Notes: generated from the sequence alone by a model not told the origin. Positions 51,983 through 62,439 are shown, counted from the stretch's first letter. The stretch: DNA of 64,000 nt from Streptomyces venezuelae (GCF_008642275.1 NZ_CP029189.1:4500501-4564500), one strand, 5' to 3'. Numbers and translations: made by a program.

Positions 51983-53089
51983 ATGACCATGCCCGAGAAC
52001 GAGCAGCGAGCAGAAGCTCTGCGGCCGCACGCCGAAGACGCCTTCGCACACGAACTGAAAGCCCTGGCGGCCGCCGACGACCGGCCCCGCCCGACCCGCT
52101 GGAAGCTCTCCCCGTGGGCCGTCGCCACCTACCTGCTCGGCGGCACCCTCGACGACGGCACGGTGATCACGCCCAAGTACGTGGGTCCGCGCCGCATCGT
52201 CGAAGTGGCCGTCACGACGCTGGCCACCGACCGCGCCCTGCTCCTGCTGGGCGTCCCCGGCACCGCGAAGACCTGGGTGTCGGAACACCTCGCGGCCGCC
52301 GTCAGCGGGGACTCCACCCTCCTCGTGCAGGGCACCGCCGGCACCCCCGAGGAAGCGATCCGGTACGGCTGGAACTACGCCCGGCTGCTCGCCCACGGCC
52401 CCAGCCGCGAGGCGCTCGTCCCCAGCCCCGTCATGCGGGCCATGGCCGAGGGCATGACCGCCCGCGTCGAGGAGCTCACCCGCATCCCCGCCGACGTCCA
52501 GGACACCCTCATCACCGTCCTGTCCGAGAAGACCCTGCCGATACCGGAGCTCGGCGAAGAGGTGCAGGCCGTGCGCGGCTTCAACCTCATCGCCACCGCC
52601 AACGACCGCGACCGCGGGGTCAACGAGCTCTCCAGCGCACTGCGCCGCCGCTTCAACACCGTCGTCCTGCCGCTGCCCGCCACCGCCGACGCCGAGGTCG
52701 ACATCGTCGCCCGCCGCGTCGACCAGATGGGCCGTGCCCTCGACCTGCCGGCCGCACCCGAAGGCCTGGAGGAGATCCGCCGCGTCGTCACCGTCTTCCG
52801 CGAGCTGCGCGACGGCGTCACCGACGACGGCCGTACGAAGGTGAAGTCGCCCAGCGGCACCCTGTCCACCGCCGAGGCCATCTCCGTCGTCACCGGCGGC
52901 CTGGCGCTCGCCGCCCACTTCGGCGACGGCGTGCTGCGCCCCTCCGACGTGGCCGCCGGGATCCTCGGCGCCGTCGTCCGCGACCCGGCGGCCGACAAGG
53001 TGGTCTGGCAGGAGTATCTGGAGGCAGTGGTCCGCGAGCGCGACGGCTGGAAGGACTTCTACCGGGCCTGCCGGGAGGTGACCGTATGA
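51983..53089 (+). CDS. MoxR-family AAA+ ATPase
   Basis: The 368-residue protein starts at ATG 51983 after GGAGGGGG. Walker A is GVPGTAKT (90-97). The Walker B region reads ARVEELTRIPADVQDTL near 156, with Glu where most MoxR proteins have Asp. Sensor 1 is in NLIATANDRDRG, and the arginine-rich SSALRRRF follows. MoxR ATPases usually work with VWA proteins to remodel or assemble complexes. Here a DUF5682 gene overlaps its stop (ATGA) and a VWA gene follows, so the three form one operon. Its promoter is the mirror of the SWIM promoter. Confidence 0.92.
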   Translation: MTMPENEQRAEALRPHAEDAFAHELKALAAADDRPRPTRWKLSPWAVATYLLGGTLDDGTVITPKYVGPRRIVEVAVTTLATDRALLLLGVPGTAKTWVSEHLAAAVSGDSTLLVQGTAGTPEEAIRYGWNYARLLAHGPSREALVPSPVMRAMAEGMTARVEELTRIPADVQDTLITVLSEKTLPIPELGEEVQAVRGFNLIATANDRDRGVNELSSALRRRFNTVVLPLPATADAEVDIVARRVDQMGRALDLPAAPEGLEEIRRVVTVFRELRDGVTDDGRTKVKSPSGTLSTAEAISVVTGGLALAAHFGDGVLRPSDVAAGILGAVVRDPAADKVVWQEYLEAVVRERDGWKDFYRACREVTV

Positions 53090-55356
53090 GCCCGAGCCCG
53101 GTGCGAGGCCCACTGCTGCTGGGCGTACGGCACCACGGTCCCGGATCCGCCCGGGCCGTCCGGGCGGCACTGGACGCCGCCCGGCCCGAGGCGGTGCTGA
53201 TCGAGGGCCCGCCCGAGGGGGACGCGCTGCTGCCGCTCGCAGCGGACGAGGGGATGCGGCCGCCCGTAGCGCTCCTCGCGCACGCGGCGGACGATCCGGG
53301 CCGGGCCGCGTTCTGGCCGCTGGCCGGGTTCTCGCCCGAGTGGGTGGCCATCCGCTGGGCCCAGGAGCACGACGTCCCGGTCCGGTTCATCGACCTTCCT
53401 GCGGCGCACTCGCTCGCCGCGGAAGGGGAGGGGGCGGAAGGGACCGGTTCCGACGCCGTCCGGCTGGACCCCCTCGCCGTGCTGGCCGAGACCGCCGGGT
53501 ACGACGACCCCGAGCGCTGGTGGGAGGACGTGGTCGAGCACCGCGGCGCCGGAGGCGCGGGGGAGGACGTGCTCGGCGCGTTCGAGGCGCTCGGGGAGGC
53601 CATGGGAGCCCTGCGCGAGGCGTACGGCGACGGGGGCCACCGGCGCGACCTGGTGCGCGAGGCGTACATGCGCCAGCGGATGAGGGCCGCCCGCCGGGAG
53701 TTCGGCGACGCCTACGCCGTGGTGTGCGGAGCCTGGCACGTCCCCGCACTGCGGGCCAGGACCACCGTGGCCGCCGACAAGGCCCTGCTCGGCGGCCTGC
53801 CCAAGGTCAAGGTGGAGACCACCTGGGTGCCCTGGACCCACCGCAGGCTCGCCCGGGCCGGCGGGTACGGCGCGGGCATCTCCTCGCCCGGCTGGTACGC
53901 CCACCTCTTCGCCGCCCCGGACCGGCCCGTCGAGCGGTGGCTGACCAAGGTGGCGGGCCTGCTGCGCGAGGAGGACCGGCAGGTCTCCTCGGCGCACGTC
54001 ATCGAGGCGGTCCGGCTGGCCGAGACCCTCGCCGCGATGCGGGGCCGGCCGCTGCCCGGCCTGACGGAGACCCTGGAAGCGGTCCGGGCGGTGATGTGCG
54101 ACGGCTCCGACATACCGCTCGCACTGATCGAGGACCGCCTCGTCGTCGGAGACGTGCTCGGCGAGGTCCCGGACGGCGCCCCCGTCGTACCCCTGCAGCG
54201 CGACCTGACACGGCAGCAGCGCACCCTGCGGCTCAAGGCCGAAGCACAGGACCGCGAGCTGGAACTGGACCTGCGCAAGGACACCGACACGGCGAAGTCC
54301 CTGCTGCTGCACCGGCTGCGGCTGCTCGGTATCGGCTGGGGCACCCCGGCCGTCTCCCGGGCCGGGACCGGAACCTTCCGGGAGACCTGGCGGCTGCGGT
54401 GGGAGCCCGAGCTGTCGGTACGGATCGCCGAGGCCGGGATATGGGGGACCACCGTCCTCGGCGCGGCCACCGCCAAGGCCGAGGCGGACGCAGCCGGGGC
54501 CGGGGAACTGGGCGAGGTGACGGCCCTGGCGGAACAGTGCCTGCTCGCCGGGCTGGCGCAGGCGCTGCCCGCCGTGCTGCGGTCTCTCGCGGACCGGGCC
54601 GCGCTGGACACCGACGTGGCCCGGCTCGCCAAGGCCCTGCCGGCGCTGGCCCGTTCGCTGCGGTACGGGGACGTCCGGGGCACCGACGCGACGGCACTCG
54701 GCGCCGTGGCGGCCGGGCTCGCCGAGCGGATATGCGTGGCGCTGCCGACGGCCTGTGCGGCCGGACTGGACGCCGACGCGGCGGCGGAGATGCGCGGTCA
54801 CGTGGACGGGGTGCACACGGCGATCGGCCTGCTCGCGGACGCCGCCGAGGGGCTGCGGGAGCGCTGGTCCGCGGTGCTCACCACGCTGGCCGGCCGGGAC
54901 GCCGCGCCCGGCCTGATCCGCGGCCGGGCGACCCGGCTGCTCCTCGACGACGGGCGGCTGCCGGCGGAGGAGACGGCCCGGCTGATGGGGCTCGCCCTGT
55001 CCCCGGCGTCCTCCCCGGCCGATGCGGCGGGCTGGATCGAGGGATTCGCGGGCGGCAGCTCGGGCGGGGGCACGCTGCTGGTCCACGACGACCGGCTGCT
55101 GGGCCTGATCGACGCCTGGCTGGTGGGGGTGCCGGAGCGGGCGTTCACCGACGTGCTGCCGCTCCTGCGGCGGACGTTCGGCGCGTACGAGCCGGGGGTG
55201 AAGCGGACCCTGGGCGAGCTGGTGCGGCGCGGGCCGGGCGGTTCCGCTGCCGCGGTGCCCGGTGGGTCGGCGCCGGCGGGCTTCGCGCCGGAGCTGGATC
55301 CGGTGCGGGCGGATGCGGTGACGGAACTGGTGCGGATGTTGCTCGCGCCGGCGTGA
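53086..55356 (+). CDS. DUF5682-type large protein with TraB/ChaN-like N-terminal pattern
   Basis: The start is ATG 53086, overlapping the ATPase stop by 4 bases, giving 756 residues. The N-terminal 230 residues begin with LLLGVRHHGPGSARAV and PEAVLIEGPPEGDALL and end with YAVVCGAWHVPAL. This spacing of a GxxHH turn, an E-G-P loop and a late G-A-W-H resembles the TraB/TIKI/EreA/ChaN hydrolase-like folds. That link is my inference. The middle and C-terminal parts are helical with many Leu/Ala repeats. No membrane segment is present. It is the central gene of the operon; function is unknown. Confidence 0.8.
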   Translation: MSPSPVRGPLLLGVRHHGPGSARAVRAALDAARPEAVLIEGPPEGDALLPLAADEGMRPPVALLAHAADDPGRAAFWPLAGFSPEWVAIRWAQEHDVPVRFIDLPAAHSLAAEGEGAEGTGSDAVRLDPLAVLAETAGYDDPERWWEDVVEHRGAGGAGEDVLGAFEALGEAMGALREAYGDGGHRRDLVREAYMRQRMRAARREFGDAYAVVCGAWHVPALRARTTVAADKALLGGLPKVKVETTWVPWTHRRLARAGGYGAGISSPGWYAHLFAAPDRPVERWLTKVAGLLREEDRQVSSAHVIEAVRLAETLAAMRGRPLPGLTETLEAVRAVMCDGSDIPLALIEDRLVVGDVLGEVPDGAPVVPLQRDLTRQQRTLRLKAEAQDRELELDLRKDTDTAKSLLLHRLRLLGIGWGTPAVSRAGTGTFRETWRLRWEPELSVRIAEAGIWGTTVLGAATAKAEADAAGAGELGEVTALAEQCLLAGLAQALPAVLRSLADRAALDTDVARLAKALPALARSLRYGDVRGTDATALGAVAAGLAERICVALPTACAAGLDADAAAEMRGHVDGVHTAIGLLADAAEGLRERWSAVLTTLAGRDAAPGLIRGRATRLLLDDGRLPAEETARLMGLALSPASSPADAAGWIEGFAGGSSGGGTLLVHDDRLLGLIDAWLVGVPERAFTDVLPLLRRTFGAYEPGVKRTLGELVRRGPGGSAAAVPGGSAPAGFAPELDPVRADAVTELVRMLLAPA

Positions 55357-55395
55357 GGGTGCCGGTGGCGGTGCCGGTGGTTGTGCCCGTGCCGT

Positions 55396-55460
55396 GGGTG
55401 CGGCGCCGTTGCCGGGGGCGCTGCCCCCGGACCCCCGCGCCTCAAACGCCGGCGGGGCTG
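55396..55460 (+). repeat. 65-bp dispersed repeat, copy 1
   Basis: This 65-base sequence is identical to 62440-62504. It contains a hairpin, CCGGGGGC-GCT-GCCCCCGG, followed by GACCCCCGCGCCTCAAACGC and CGGCGGGGCTG. Partial copies of the last 24 bases follow at about 55469-55491 and, degenerate, at about 55499-55520. It lies 39 bases after the stop of the DUF5682 gene, where a terminator would sit. The rest of the 246-base gap is T/G-rich and holds nothing else I can name. Confidence 0.92.
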
Positions 55461-55602
55461 GAAGAGAGCGCCTCAAACGCCGGCGGGGCTGGGTGGGTGC
55501 CTCAATCGCCGGCGGGCTGGTGGGGCGGTCGGGCTGGTGGGGTGGCCGGGCTGGTCGGGCTGGGATGGGTTGTGGTGACTGTGATCGGAGGAGGACGGGC
55601 AG

Positions 55603-56793
55603 ATGAGCGGTACGGACGTGGTGGTGGAGGGGCAGGACGTCGCGGGCTCCGCCGGAGGCGAGCGGTTGCGGCGGTGGCGGATGGTGCTCGGCGGGGGCGA
55701 GGCTGATGGCACCGGGTGTGCGCTGACCGGGCGGGACGCGGCGATGGACGCCGCACTCGGCGCGCTGTACGGCGGGGGCGGCGAGGCGGGGTCCCGCAAG
55801 GCATCGGGGGCGCGGTCGGCCGGGCTCGGCGGGTCCGCGCCGAACGTGGCCCGCTGGCTCGGGGACATCCGTACGTACTTCCCGAGCTCCGTGGTCCAGG
55901 TCATGCAGCGCGATGCCATCGAGCGGCTGGGCCTGGCCGCCCTCCTGCTGGAACCGGAGATGCTGGAGGCCGTCGAACCCGACGTGCACCTCGTCGGCAC
56001 GCTGCTCTCCCTGAACAAGGCGATGCCCGAGACGACCAAGGAGACGGCGCGGGCCGTGGTCCGCAAGGTGGTCGAGCAGTTGGAGAAGAAGCTCGCGGCG
56101 CGCACCCGGGCGACGCTGACCGGCGCCCTGGACCGGTCCGCACGGATCAGCCGTCCCCGCCACCACGACATCGACTGGGACCGCACGATCCGGGCCAATC
56201 TCAAGAACTACCTGCCCGAGTACCGCACCGTCGTCCCCGAGCGGCTGATCGGCTACGGCCGGGCGGCGCAATCGGTGAAGAAGGAGGTGATCCTCTGCAT
56301 CGACCAGTCGGGTTCGATGGCGGCCTCCGTCGTCTACGCCTCCGTCTTCGGCGCCGTCCTCGCCTCGATGCGCTCGATCGCCACCCGTCTGGTCGTCTTC
56401 GACACCGCGATCGTCGACCTGACCGACCAGCTCGACGACCCGGTCGACGTGCTCTTCGGCACCCAACTGGGCGGTGGCACCGACATCAACCGCGCCCTCG
56501 CCTACTGCCAGTCGAAGATCACCCGGCCCGCCGACACCGTCGTCGTCCTGATCAGTGATCTCTACGAGGGCGGCATCCGCAACGAGATGCTCAAGCGGGT
56601 CGCCGCGATGAAGGCGGCGGGCGTCGAGTTCGTGACCCTGCTGGCCCTGTCCGACGAGGGAGCCCCGGCCTACGACCGCGAACACGCCGCAGCCCTTGCG
56701 GCACTTGGGGCGCCGGCCTTCGCCTGCACCCCCGACCTGTTCCCCGAGGTGATGGCCGCGGCGCTGGAGAAACGCCCCCTGCCGACACCCTGA
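55603..56793 (+). CDS. VWA-domain (von Willebrand factor A) protein
   Basis: The start is ATG 55603 after GGAGGAGG, giving 396 residues. An N-terminal helical region (about 80-180) precedes a VWA domain with an intact MIDAS, D-x-S-x-S in ILCIDQSGSMAASVV (234-238), a Thr in GGGTDINRAL and Asp in VLISDLYEGG. Metal-dependent ligand binding is therefore likely. VWA proteins commonly pair with MoxR ATPases, and this one is the third gene of the MoxR-DUF5682-VWA set. It has no signal peptide or membrane segment, so the system is cytoplasmic. Confidence 0.92.
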   Translation: MSGTDVVVEGQDVAGSAGGERLRRWRMVLGGGEADGTGCALTGRDAAMDAALGALYGGGGEAGSRKASGARSAGLGGSAPNVARWLGDIRTYFPSSVVQVMQRDAIERLGLAALLLEPEMLEAVEPDVHLVGTLLSLNKAMPETTKETARAVVRKVVEQLEKKLAARTRATLTGALDRSARISRPRHHDIDWDRTIRANLKNYLPEYRTVVPERLIGYGRAAQSVKKEVILCIDQSGSMAASVVYASVFGAVLASMRSIATRLVVFDTAIVDLTDQLDDPVDVLFGTQLGGGTDINRALAYCQSKITRPADTVVVLISDLYEGGIRNEMLKRVAAMKAAGVEFVTLLALSDEGAPAYDREHAAALAALGAPAFACTPDLFPEVMAAALEKRPLPTP

Positions 56794-57073
56794 CGGCCGC
56801 GTCCCGCCCTTTGCTGTGAATCGGTGAATCCCACGAACTTCCAGTTCAACCGTGAGGCGATCTGTGACAGGTATCACCGCTCAGGTGTGATCTGCGATTT
56901 AGGGACCCACGTCCCTCGGGGATAACCTGCGGGACGGACATGCCGCGTCCACGGTCACCGTGTGCGCCTTCCTTGTGACAGAGCCGTCACGTTGCCCTCC
57001 GCGGCACGCCCACGCAGATAGCAGACAACCGCGAATCACTGCGAATCTTTAAAAAGACAAGGGACGGACGCGC

Positions 57074-58252
57074 GTGGACCTGTTCGAGTACCAGGCGAGG
57101 GACCTCTTCGCCAAGCACGGTGTACCGGTGCTGGCCGGTGAAGTCATCGACACGCCTGAGGCGGCTCGCGAGGCCACCGAGCGGCTGGGCGGCAAGTCGG
57201 TCGTCAAGGCGCAGGTGAAGGTCGGCGGCCGTGGCAAGGCCGGTGGCGTGAAGCTGGCCGCCACCCCGGACGAGGCCGTCGCCCGGGCGACGGACATCCT
57301 CGGCATGGACATCAAGGGCCACACGGTCCACAAGGTGATGATCGCCGAGACGGCTCCGGAGATCCTGGAGGAGTACTACGTCTCGTACCTCCTCGACCGG
57401 ACCAACCGCACCTTCCTCGCCATGGCGTCCGTCGCGGGCGGCATGGACATCGAGCAGGTCGCCGAGGAGACCCCGGAGAAGCTCGCCAAGGTCCCGGTGA
57501 ACGCCAACGAGGGCGTGACCATCGAGAAGGCCCGTGAGATCGTCGCGCTGGCGCAGTTCCCGGCCGAGGTCGCCGAGAAGGTCGCCGAGGTCCTGGTGAC
57601 CCTGTGGGCGACCTTCATCGCCGAGGACGCGCTCCTCGTCGAGGTCAACCCGCTCGCGAAGGTCGCCTCCGGCGACGTCATCGCGCTCGACGGCAAGGTC
57701 TCGCTCGACGAGAACGCCGAGTTCCGCCAGCCGGGTCACGAGGAGTTCGTGGACCACGCGGCCGCGAACCCGCTTGAGGCCGCCGCCAAGGCGAAGAACC
57801 TCAACTACGTCAAGCTCGACGGTGAGGTCGGCATCATCGGCAACGGCGCGGGTCTCGTCATGAGCACCCTCGACGTGGTCGCCTACGCCGGTGAGAACCA
57901 CGGTGGCGTCAAGCCCGCCAACTTCCTGGACATCGGCGGTGGCGCCTCCGCCGCCGTCATGGCCAACGGTCTCGAGATCATCCTCGGCGACCCGGACGTC
58001 AAGTCCGTCTTCGTCAACGTCTTCGGTGGCATCACCGCCTGTGACGAGGTCGCCAACGGCATCGTCCAGGCGCTGCAGCTGCTCGCGGACAAGGGCGAGG
58101 CGGTCACCAAGCCGCTGGTCGTCCGCCTCGACGGCAACAACGCCGAGCTGGGTCGCAAGATCCTCTCGGACGCCAACCACCCGCTGGTCCAGCGCGTGGA
58201 CACCATGGACGGCGCGGCCGACAAGGCCGCCGAGCTCGCGGCTGCGAAGTAA
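57074..58252 (+). CDS. sucC: Succinate-CoA ligase, beta subunit
   Basis: The enzyme makes succinate plus ATP or GTP from succinyl-CoA in the TCA cycle. The 392-residue beta subunit has an ATP-grasp domain ([19 protein letters not shown] start, [21 protein letters not shown] near 42, EVNPLA near 195) and a flavodoxin-like CoA ligase domain (from about 245: [40 protein letters not shown]). The start is GTG 57074 after AAGGGACGG. The 280-base upstream region holds no gene and probably carries the promoter. The sucD gene begins 21 bases after the stop. Confidence 0.97.
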   Translation: MDLFEYQARDLFAKHGVPVLAGEVIDTPEAAREATERLGGKSVVKAQVKVGGRGKAGGVKLAATPDEAVARATDILGMDIKGHTVHKVMIAETAPEILEEYYVSYLLDRTNRTFLAMASVAGGMDIEQVAEETPEKLAKVPVNANEGVTIEKAREIVALAQFPAEVAEKVAEVLVTLWATFIAEDALLVEVNPLAKVASGDVIALDGKVSLDENAEFRQPGHEEFVDHAAANPLEAAAKAKNLNYVKLDGEVGIIGNGAGLVMSTLDVVAYAGENHGGVKPANFLDIGGGASAAVMANGLEIILGDPDVKSVFVNVFGGITACDEVANGIVQALQLLADKGEAVTKPLVVRLDGNNAELGRKILSDANHPLVQRVDTMDGAADKAAELAAAK

Positions 58253-58273
58253 GGGCAGAGGTCACAGACTCAC

Positions 58274-59161
58274 ATGGCTATCTTCCTCAACAAGGACAGC
58301 AAGGTCATCGTCCAGGGCATGACCGGTGCCACGGGCATGAAGCACACCAAGCTGATGCTGGCTGACGGCACCAACATCGTCGGCGGCGTGAACCCGCGCA
58401 AGGCCGGCACCACCGTCGACTTCGACGGCACCGAGGTCCCGGTCTTCGGCTCCGTCGCCGAGGCGATGGAGAAGACGGGCGCCAACGTCTCCGTGCTCTT
58501 CGTCCCGCCGGCCTTCGCCAAGGCCGCCGTGGTCGAGGCGATCGACGCCGAGATCCCGCTGGCCGTCGTCATCACCGAGGGCATCGCGGTGCACGACTCC
58601 GCCGCCTTCTGGGCGTACGCGACCGCCAAGGGCAACAAGACCCGGATCATCGGCCCGAACTGCCCGGGTCTGATCACCCCCGGCCAGTCCAACGCCGGCA
58701 TCATCCCGGGCGACATCACCAAGCCCGGCAAGATCGGTCTCGTGTCCAAGTCGGGCACGCTGACCTACCAGATGATGTACGAGCTCCGTGACATCGGCTT
58801 CACCTCCGCCGTCGGCATCGGTGGCGACCCGGTCATCGGCACCACGCACATCGACGCCCTGGAGGCCTTCGAGGCCGACCCGGAGACCGAGCTCATCGTC
58901 ATGATCGGCGAGATCGGCGGCGACGCCGAGGAGCGTGCGGCGGACTTCATCGCGAAGAACGTCACCAAGCCGGTCGTCGGCTACGTCGCGGGCTTCACCG
59001 CCCCCGAGGGCAAGACCATGGGCCACGCCGGCGCCATCGTCTCCGGCTCCTCCGGCACCGCGCAGGCCAAGAAGGAGGCCCTTGAGGCCGCCGGCGTCAA
59101 GGTCGGCAAGACGCCGACCGAGACCGCGAAGCTGGCGCGCGAGATCCTCTCCGCCAAGTAG
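58274..59161 (+). CDS. sucD: Succinate-CoA ligase, alpha subunit
   Basis: The 295-residue alpha subunit binds CoA through its N-terminal Rossmann domain ([15 protein letters not shown] near 12) and carries the phosphorylated His near 251 in [26 protein letters not shown] near 124 and GGDPVIGT near 193 are typical. It forms the enzyme with SucC from the gene just upstream in the same operon. A strong terminator follows. Confidence 0.97.
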   Translation: MAIFLNKDSKVIVQGMTGATGMKHTKLMLADGTNIVGGVNPRKAGTTVDFDGTEVPVFGSVAEAMEKTGANVSVLFVPPAFAKAAVVEAIDAEIPLAVVITEGIAVHDSAAFWAYATAKGNKTRIIGPNCPGLITPGQSNAGIIPGDITKPGKIGLVSKSGTLTYQMMYELRDIGFTSAVGIGGDPVIGTTHIDALEAFEADPETELIVMIGEIGGDAEERAADFIAKNVTKPVVGYVAGFTAPEGKTMGHAGAIVSGSSGTAQAKKEALEAAGVKVGKTPTETAKLAREILSAK

Positions 59162-59202
59162 CCGGTCGCCGTACGGATCCTCGTACGGACGCGCTGACGC
59201 AC

Positions 59203-59242
59203 GGGCGTGGCCCGCACCCCCACCGGGGTGCGGGCCACGCCC
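59203..59242 (+). terminator. Terminator of the sucCD operon
   Basis: A perfect 18-bp stem (59203-59220 with 59225-59242) closes loop CACC, followed by GTTCTCGT. It also lies at the end of the convergent XRE-sigma gene. Confidence 0.92.
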
Positions 59243-59265
59243 GTTCTCGTGTCCGTCGGCCGTTC

Positions 59266-60648
59266 TCATTCGATCCGAGGGGCGATCCGCTCCGGTCCGG
59301 CCTCCGGGTCGGCGAGCAGCTTGTCGTGGAGCTGCCTGCTCCGTTCGGTGAGGTGCTGGGGGCCGGCGAGCGGGGGCACGCCGGCGACGCTCTCGCCGGG
59401 TGCCAGCGGGGGCTCGTACTGGGTGGGCGCGGTCATGAGCGTGTAGGCCGTCGAGACGGCGATCATCGCCGTCAGACTGAGGGTCGCGCGGGTCCACAGC
59501 CGGGTGCGCCGCTCGCCGCCGCCGCGGACGGCGGCCGCCGGGCGCGGGTCGAGTTCGACGGCCGGCCGTAGCGCGGTGAACAGGTCGCGCAGCAGCGCCG
59601 ACTGCTTTTCCAGCGGTACGTCGGCCAGTTGGGGGATCCGGTCGGCGAGGTCGGCGTGCGCGTGCACGAGCCGGTGGCCGGCGGTGGGTGTGGTGGCCTC
59701 GGTCTCGGCGGCGGTGTCGGGGAGGTCGAGGCCGACGCCGTCGTAGAGCAGGACGGTACGGCGGTGCGCGGGGGACAGCGAGAGCAGGGCGTCGAGCAGG
59801 ATCCGGTCGGCGGGCTCGGCCGGCGGCTTGTCGAGCTGGCGGTGGGCGCGCCGGAAGCGGTGCCAGGGGGAGAGCGCGTACTCGTACGTGACCGTGCGCA
59901 CCCAGCCCACCGGGTCCGGGTCGACGGCCACCTCGGGCCAGCGGTCCCAGGCCTGGACGAAGGCCTTCTCCACGGCCTCCAGGGCGAGTGCCCGGCGGCC
60001 GGTGAGCAGGTAGGCCTGCCGGGCGAGGTCGCGGGCGGCGTGCGCGTAGAGGGCGTCGAAGGCCTCGGCAGGGCCCGGCACGGGGACCCTCGCGGGGGCC
60101 TCGGCGGGGATCTCGTCGGGCCCGGCCGGGGCGTCCGGGGCCGGTCCGTCCAGCCGGGGTCCGTCCAGCCCGGGTCCGTCCGGGTTCCGGCGGTCCGGGT
60201 TCCGGCCGTCCGGGTTCCGGCTGTCCGGGGCAGGTCCGTCCGGGGTTCGGCCGTCCGGGTTGGGACCGATGTCCGGGGTTCGGCCGTCCGGGGTTCGGCC
60301 GTCCGGGGCCGGTCCGTCCGTGGACGGCCGGTCCGGAGCGGGTGGGTCCGCGGCGGGTTCCTCCGCGGCCCGCGCCGTCTTCGCCTCCCCGGGTGTCCCC
60401 GCGGGCCCGGCGTCCTGCGGCGGGGCCGCCAGGCGCGCCAGGAACTGCGTGTACACCTCGCGCTTGCGCCCGCGGGGGGCCGTGCGGCCCGATTCCCAGG
60501 ACCGGACGGTCGCCGCGGTGACGCCCAGGGCCGTGGCGACCTCATCGTGTGTCAGTTCCGCCGCCTCACGCAGTCTGCGGCGCTCCTTGGGGGAGGGCAG
60601 GCTCAGCTCCGAGTCCTCTGAGGAGGTCGTCTCGACGCTTCGTGTCAT
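59266..60648 (-). CDS. XRE helix-turn-helix, ECF-sigma-like and membrane-segment fusion protein
   Basis: The start is ATG 60648 ([16 protein letters not shown]) after GGGGAG, giving 460 residues. The XRE HTH (about 25-70) reads [28 protein letters not shown] repeat region (about 100-165) is built of [10 protein letters not shown] units of five residues. It is followed by an ECF sigma region 2-like segment ([23 protein letters not shown], then [16 protein letters not shown]) and a region 4-like segment ([21 protein letters not shown]). One membrane helix lies near 395-415, with an outside tail. It may be a membrane-tethered regulator. The function is unknown. Confidence 0.82.
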   Translation of the reverse strand: MTRSVETTSSEDSELSLPSPKERRRLREAAELTHDEVATALGVTAATVRSWESGRTAPRGRKREVYTQFLARLAAPPQDAGPAGTPGEAKTARAAEEPAADPPAPDRPSTDGPAPDGRTPDGRTPDIGPNPDGRTPDGPAPDSRNPDGRNPDRRNPDGPGLDGPRLDGPAPDAPAGPDEIPAEAPARVPVPGPAEAFDALYAHAARDLARQAYLLTGRRALALEAVEKAFVQAWDRWPEVAVDPDPVGWVRTVTYEYALSPWHRFRRAHRQLDKPPAEPADRILLDALLSLSPAHRRTVLLYDGVGLDLPDTAAETEATTPTAGHRLVHAHADLADRIPQLADVPLEKQSALLRDLFTALRPAVELDPRPAAAVRGGGERRTRLWTRATLSLTAMIAVSTAYTLMTAPTQYEPPLAPGESVAGVPPLAGPQHLTERSRQLHDKLLADPEAGPERIAPRIE

Positions 60649-60767
60649 GCCACACTCCCCGCGAACCGGCCGCTCTGGGCGAAAAAGTACATAAACGTAT
60701 ATTGAGCGACACCACGGGCATTCGCCTGTTACCCGTCGACAGCGCGTGTCGTTGGCACCATGGCGGG

Positions 60768-62420
60768 GTGACCCAAGTGACCGAACGCGGGACCCCGTTG
60801 CCGGCGGCCCCGCGAGCCGGCGTGCGGCGCCGTTCACCGGCCGCCGCCGCATGCGTCGTGGGCGGCGCCGTGGCGGCCGGACTCGGGCTCGGCTTCCTGG
60901 CCGTGCTCGTCATCGTGCTGTGGATCAGTTCCCCCTACCCCGACAGCGGCCCGGGCGGGGCCCTGCACCTGGCGGCCGGCCTGTGGCTGCTCGCCCACGG
61001 GACGGAGCTCGTGCGCTACGACACCCTGTCCGGTGTCCCCGCGCCCGTCGGGCTGACGCCCCTGCTCCTCGTCGCGCTGCCGGTGCTCCTGATGCGGCGG
61101 GCCGCCCGGCTGGGGAGCGCCGCCGAGGAGGACGACGAGGAGGTGCTGCCCGCCGGAGCCGTCTTCTCGGCCGTGCTCTGCGGCTACCTCGCCGTCGGGG
61201 CCCTCGTCACCGCGTACGCCGCCGGCGGCCCCATGCCGGCCGACCCCATCAGCGCGGCCTGGCACATTCCGCTGGTGGCCGTACTCGCTGCCGCCGCCGG
61301 GGTGTGGGGAGCCAGGGGACGTCCGCTCGGGCCGCTGCCGTCCTGGCTGCCGAGGGGCGTGCGCCAGGCTGTCGTGCGCCCCCGCTACGCGCTGGCGCTC
61401 AGGGCGGGCGCCGGCGGAGCCCTGGTGCTCCTGGGTGGCGGCGCGCTCGTCGTCGGTGCCTCGCTCACGTGGCACGGCGCCGAGGTCCAGGCCTCCTTCC
61501 TGTCGCTGACCGGGGTCTGGTCGGGCCGCTTCGCCGTCCTGCTGCTCGCGTTCACCCTGATCCCCAACGCCATGGTCTGGGGAGCGGCCTACGCGCTCGG
61601 GCCCGGCTTCGCCCTGGGCGCCGACGTGACGGCCACCCCGCTCGGCTTCCCGGGCGCGCCCGGGCTGCCCCGCTTCCCGCTGCTGGCGGCGCTTCCGGCC
61701 GAGGGGCCCGGAACCCCGCTGACCTGGGCGGCCGTCGGGGTCCCGGTGGTCGCCGGGCTCGCGGTGGGCTGGTTCGCGGTACGCCGGGCGCGTGAGGTCT
61801 CGTACGGGGAGACCGCGCTCACGGCGGCCCTCGGCGCGGTGGTGTGCGGCCTGACGATGACCGGGCTGGCGGCGGCCTCGGCGGGGCCGCTGGGCTCGCG
61901 GAGGCTGTCGGAATTCGGGCCGGTGTGGTGGACCACCGGGGTGGCGGCCTTCGTCTGGACGGCGGTGCTGGCCGTGCCGGTCGCGGTGGCGGTGCACGCG
62001 TGGCGGACCCGCCCGGCCATCGGGCCGTCCGGCCCGGATGCCGATGACGCGGTGGGCCTGGACGACGGGTGGCACGACAGCGGGGTGCGGGAGATCCGGT
62101 GGGCGGCGATGCGGAAGGCTGCGGGCGCGCTGGTTCCGGACATGGCGGTGGCTCCCGGGCCCGTGCCGGTGCCTCCGGCGGTTTCCGAGGGGGAGCGGGT
62201 GCGGGGGCGGCGGGCCGTGACGGTGGTGTCCGGGCTGGAGCTGGATCTGGGGCCTGGCGTGCTGGCGGTGACGCCGGGCGGGTCGGGCCAGGTCGCGGAG
62301 GTCGCGGCGGTCGCGGAGGTCGCGGAGGTCGCGGAGGTCGCCGAGGCGGTGTCAGCGCCGTTGGCTCCGCCGGTGGTTGGGGCGCGGGTGCTGGCCCGGC
62401 GGAAGCCGCCGCCGGAGTAG
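60768..62420 (+). CDS. perM: PerM-like (DUF6350) membrane protein linked to cell division
   Basis: The start chosen is GTG 60768 ([15 protein letters not shown]), giving 550 residues, with GTG 60777 as an alternative. CACCAT seven bases upstream suggests a leaderless mRNA. About ten membrane helices span 30-430. The C-terminus is cytoplasmic and ends in an (AEV)n run from a 9-bp tandem DNA repeat (about 62293-62343). Its place between sucCD and purN matches mycobacterial perM, whose product supports divisome stability. The name rests on synteny and the DUF6350-like pattern. Confidence 0.82.
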   Translation: MTQVTERGTPLPAAPRAGVRRRSPAAAACVVGGAVAAGLGLGFLAVLVIVLWISSPYPDSGPGGALHLAAGLWLLAHGTELVRYDTLSGVPAPVGLTPLLLVALPVLLMRRAARLGSAAEEDDEEVLPAGAVFSAVLCGYLAVGALVTAYAAGGPMPADPISAAWHIPLVAVLAAAAGVWGARGRPLGPLPSWLPRGVRQAVVRPRYALALRAGAGGALVLLGGGALVVGASLTWHGAEVQASFLSLTGVWSGRFAVLLLAFTLIPNAMVWGAAYALGPGFALGADVTATPLGFPGAPGLPRFPLLAALPAEGPGTPLTWAAVGVPVVAGLAVGWFAVRRAREVSYGETALTAALGAVVCGLTMTGLAAASAGPLGSRRLSEFGPVWWTTGVAAFVWTAVLAVPVAVAVHAWRTRPAIGPSGPDADDAVGLDDGWHDSGVREIRWAAMRKAAGALVPDMAVAPGPVPVPPAVSEGERVRGRRAVTVVSGLELDLGPGVLAVTPGGSGQVAEVAAVAEVAEVAEVAEAVSAPLAPPVVGARVLARRKPPPE

Positions 62421-62439
62421 GCCGTTCGGGTGGTGGGGC

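Noticed and set aside
53059..56877. 1272-codon minus-strand frame opposite DUF5682 and VWA
   Set aside because: The product is Arg/Gly/Pro-rich with no motif. The opposite strand has clear ribosome sites, an ATGA overlap and a complete MIDAS.
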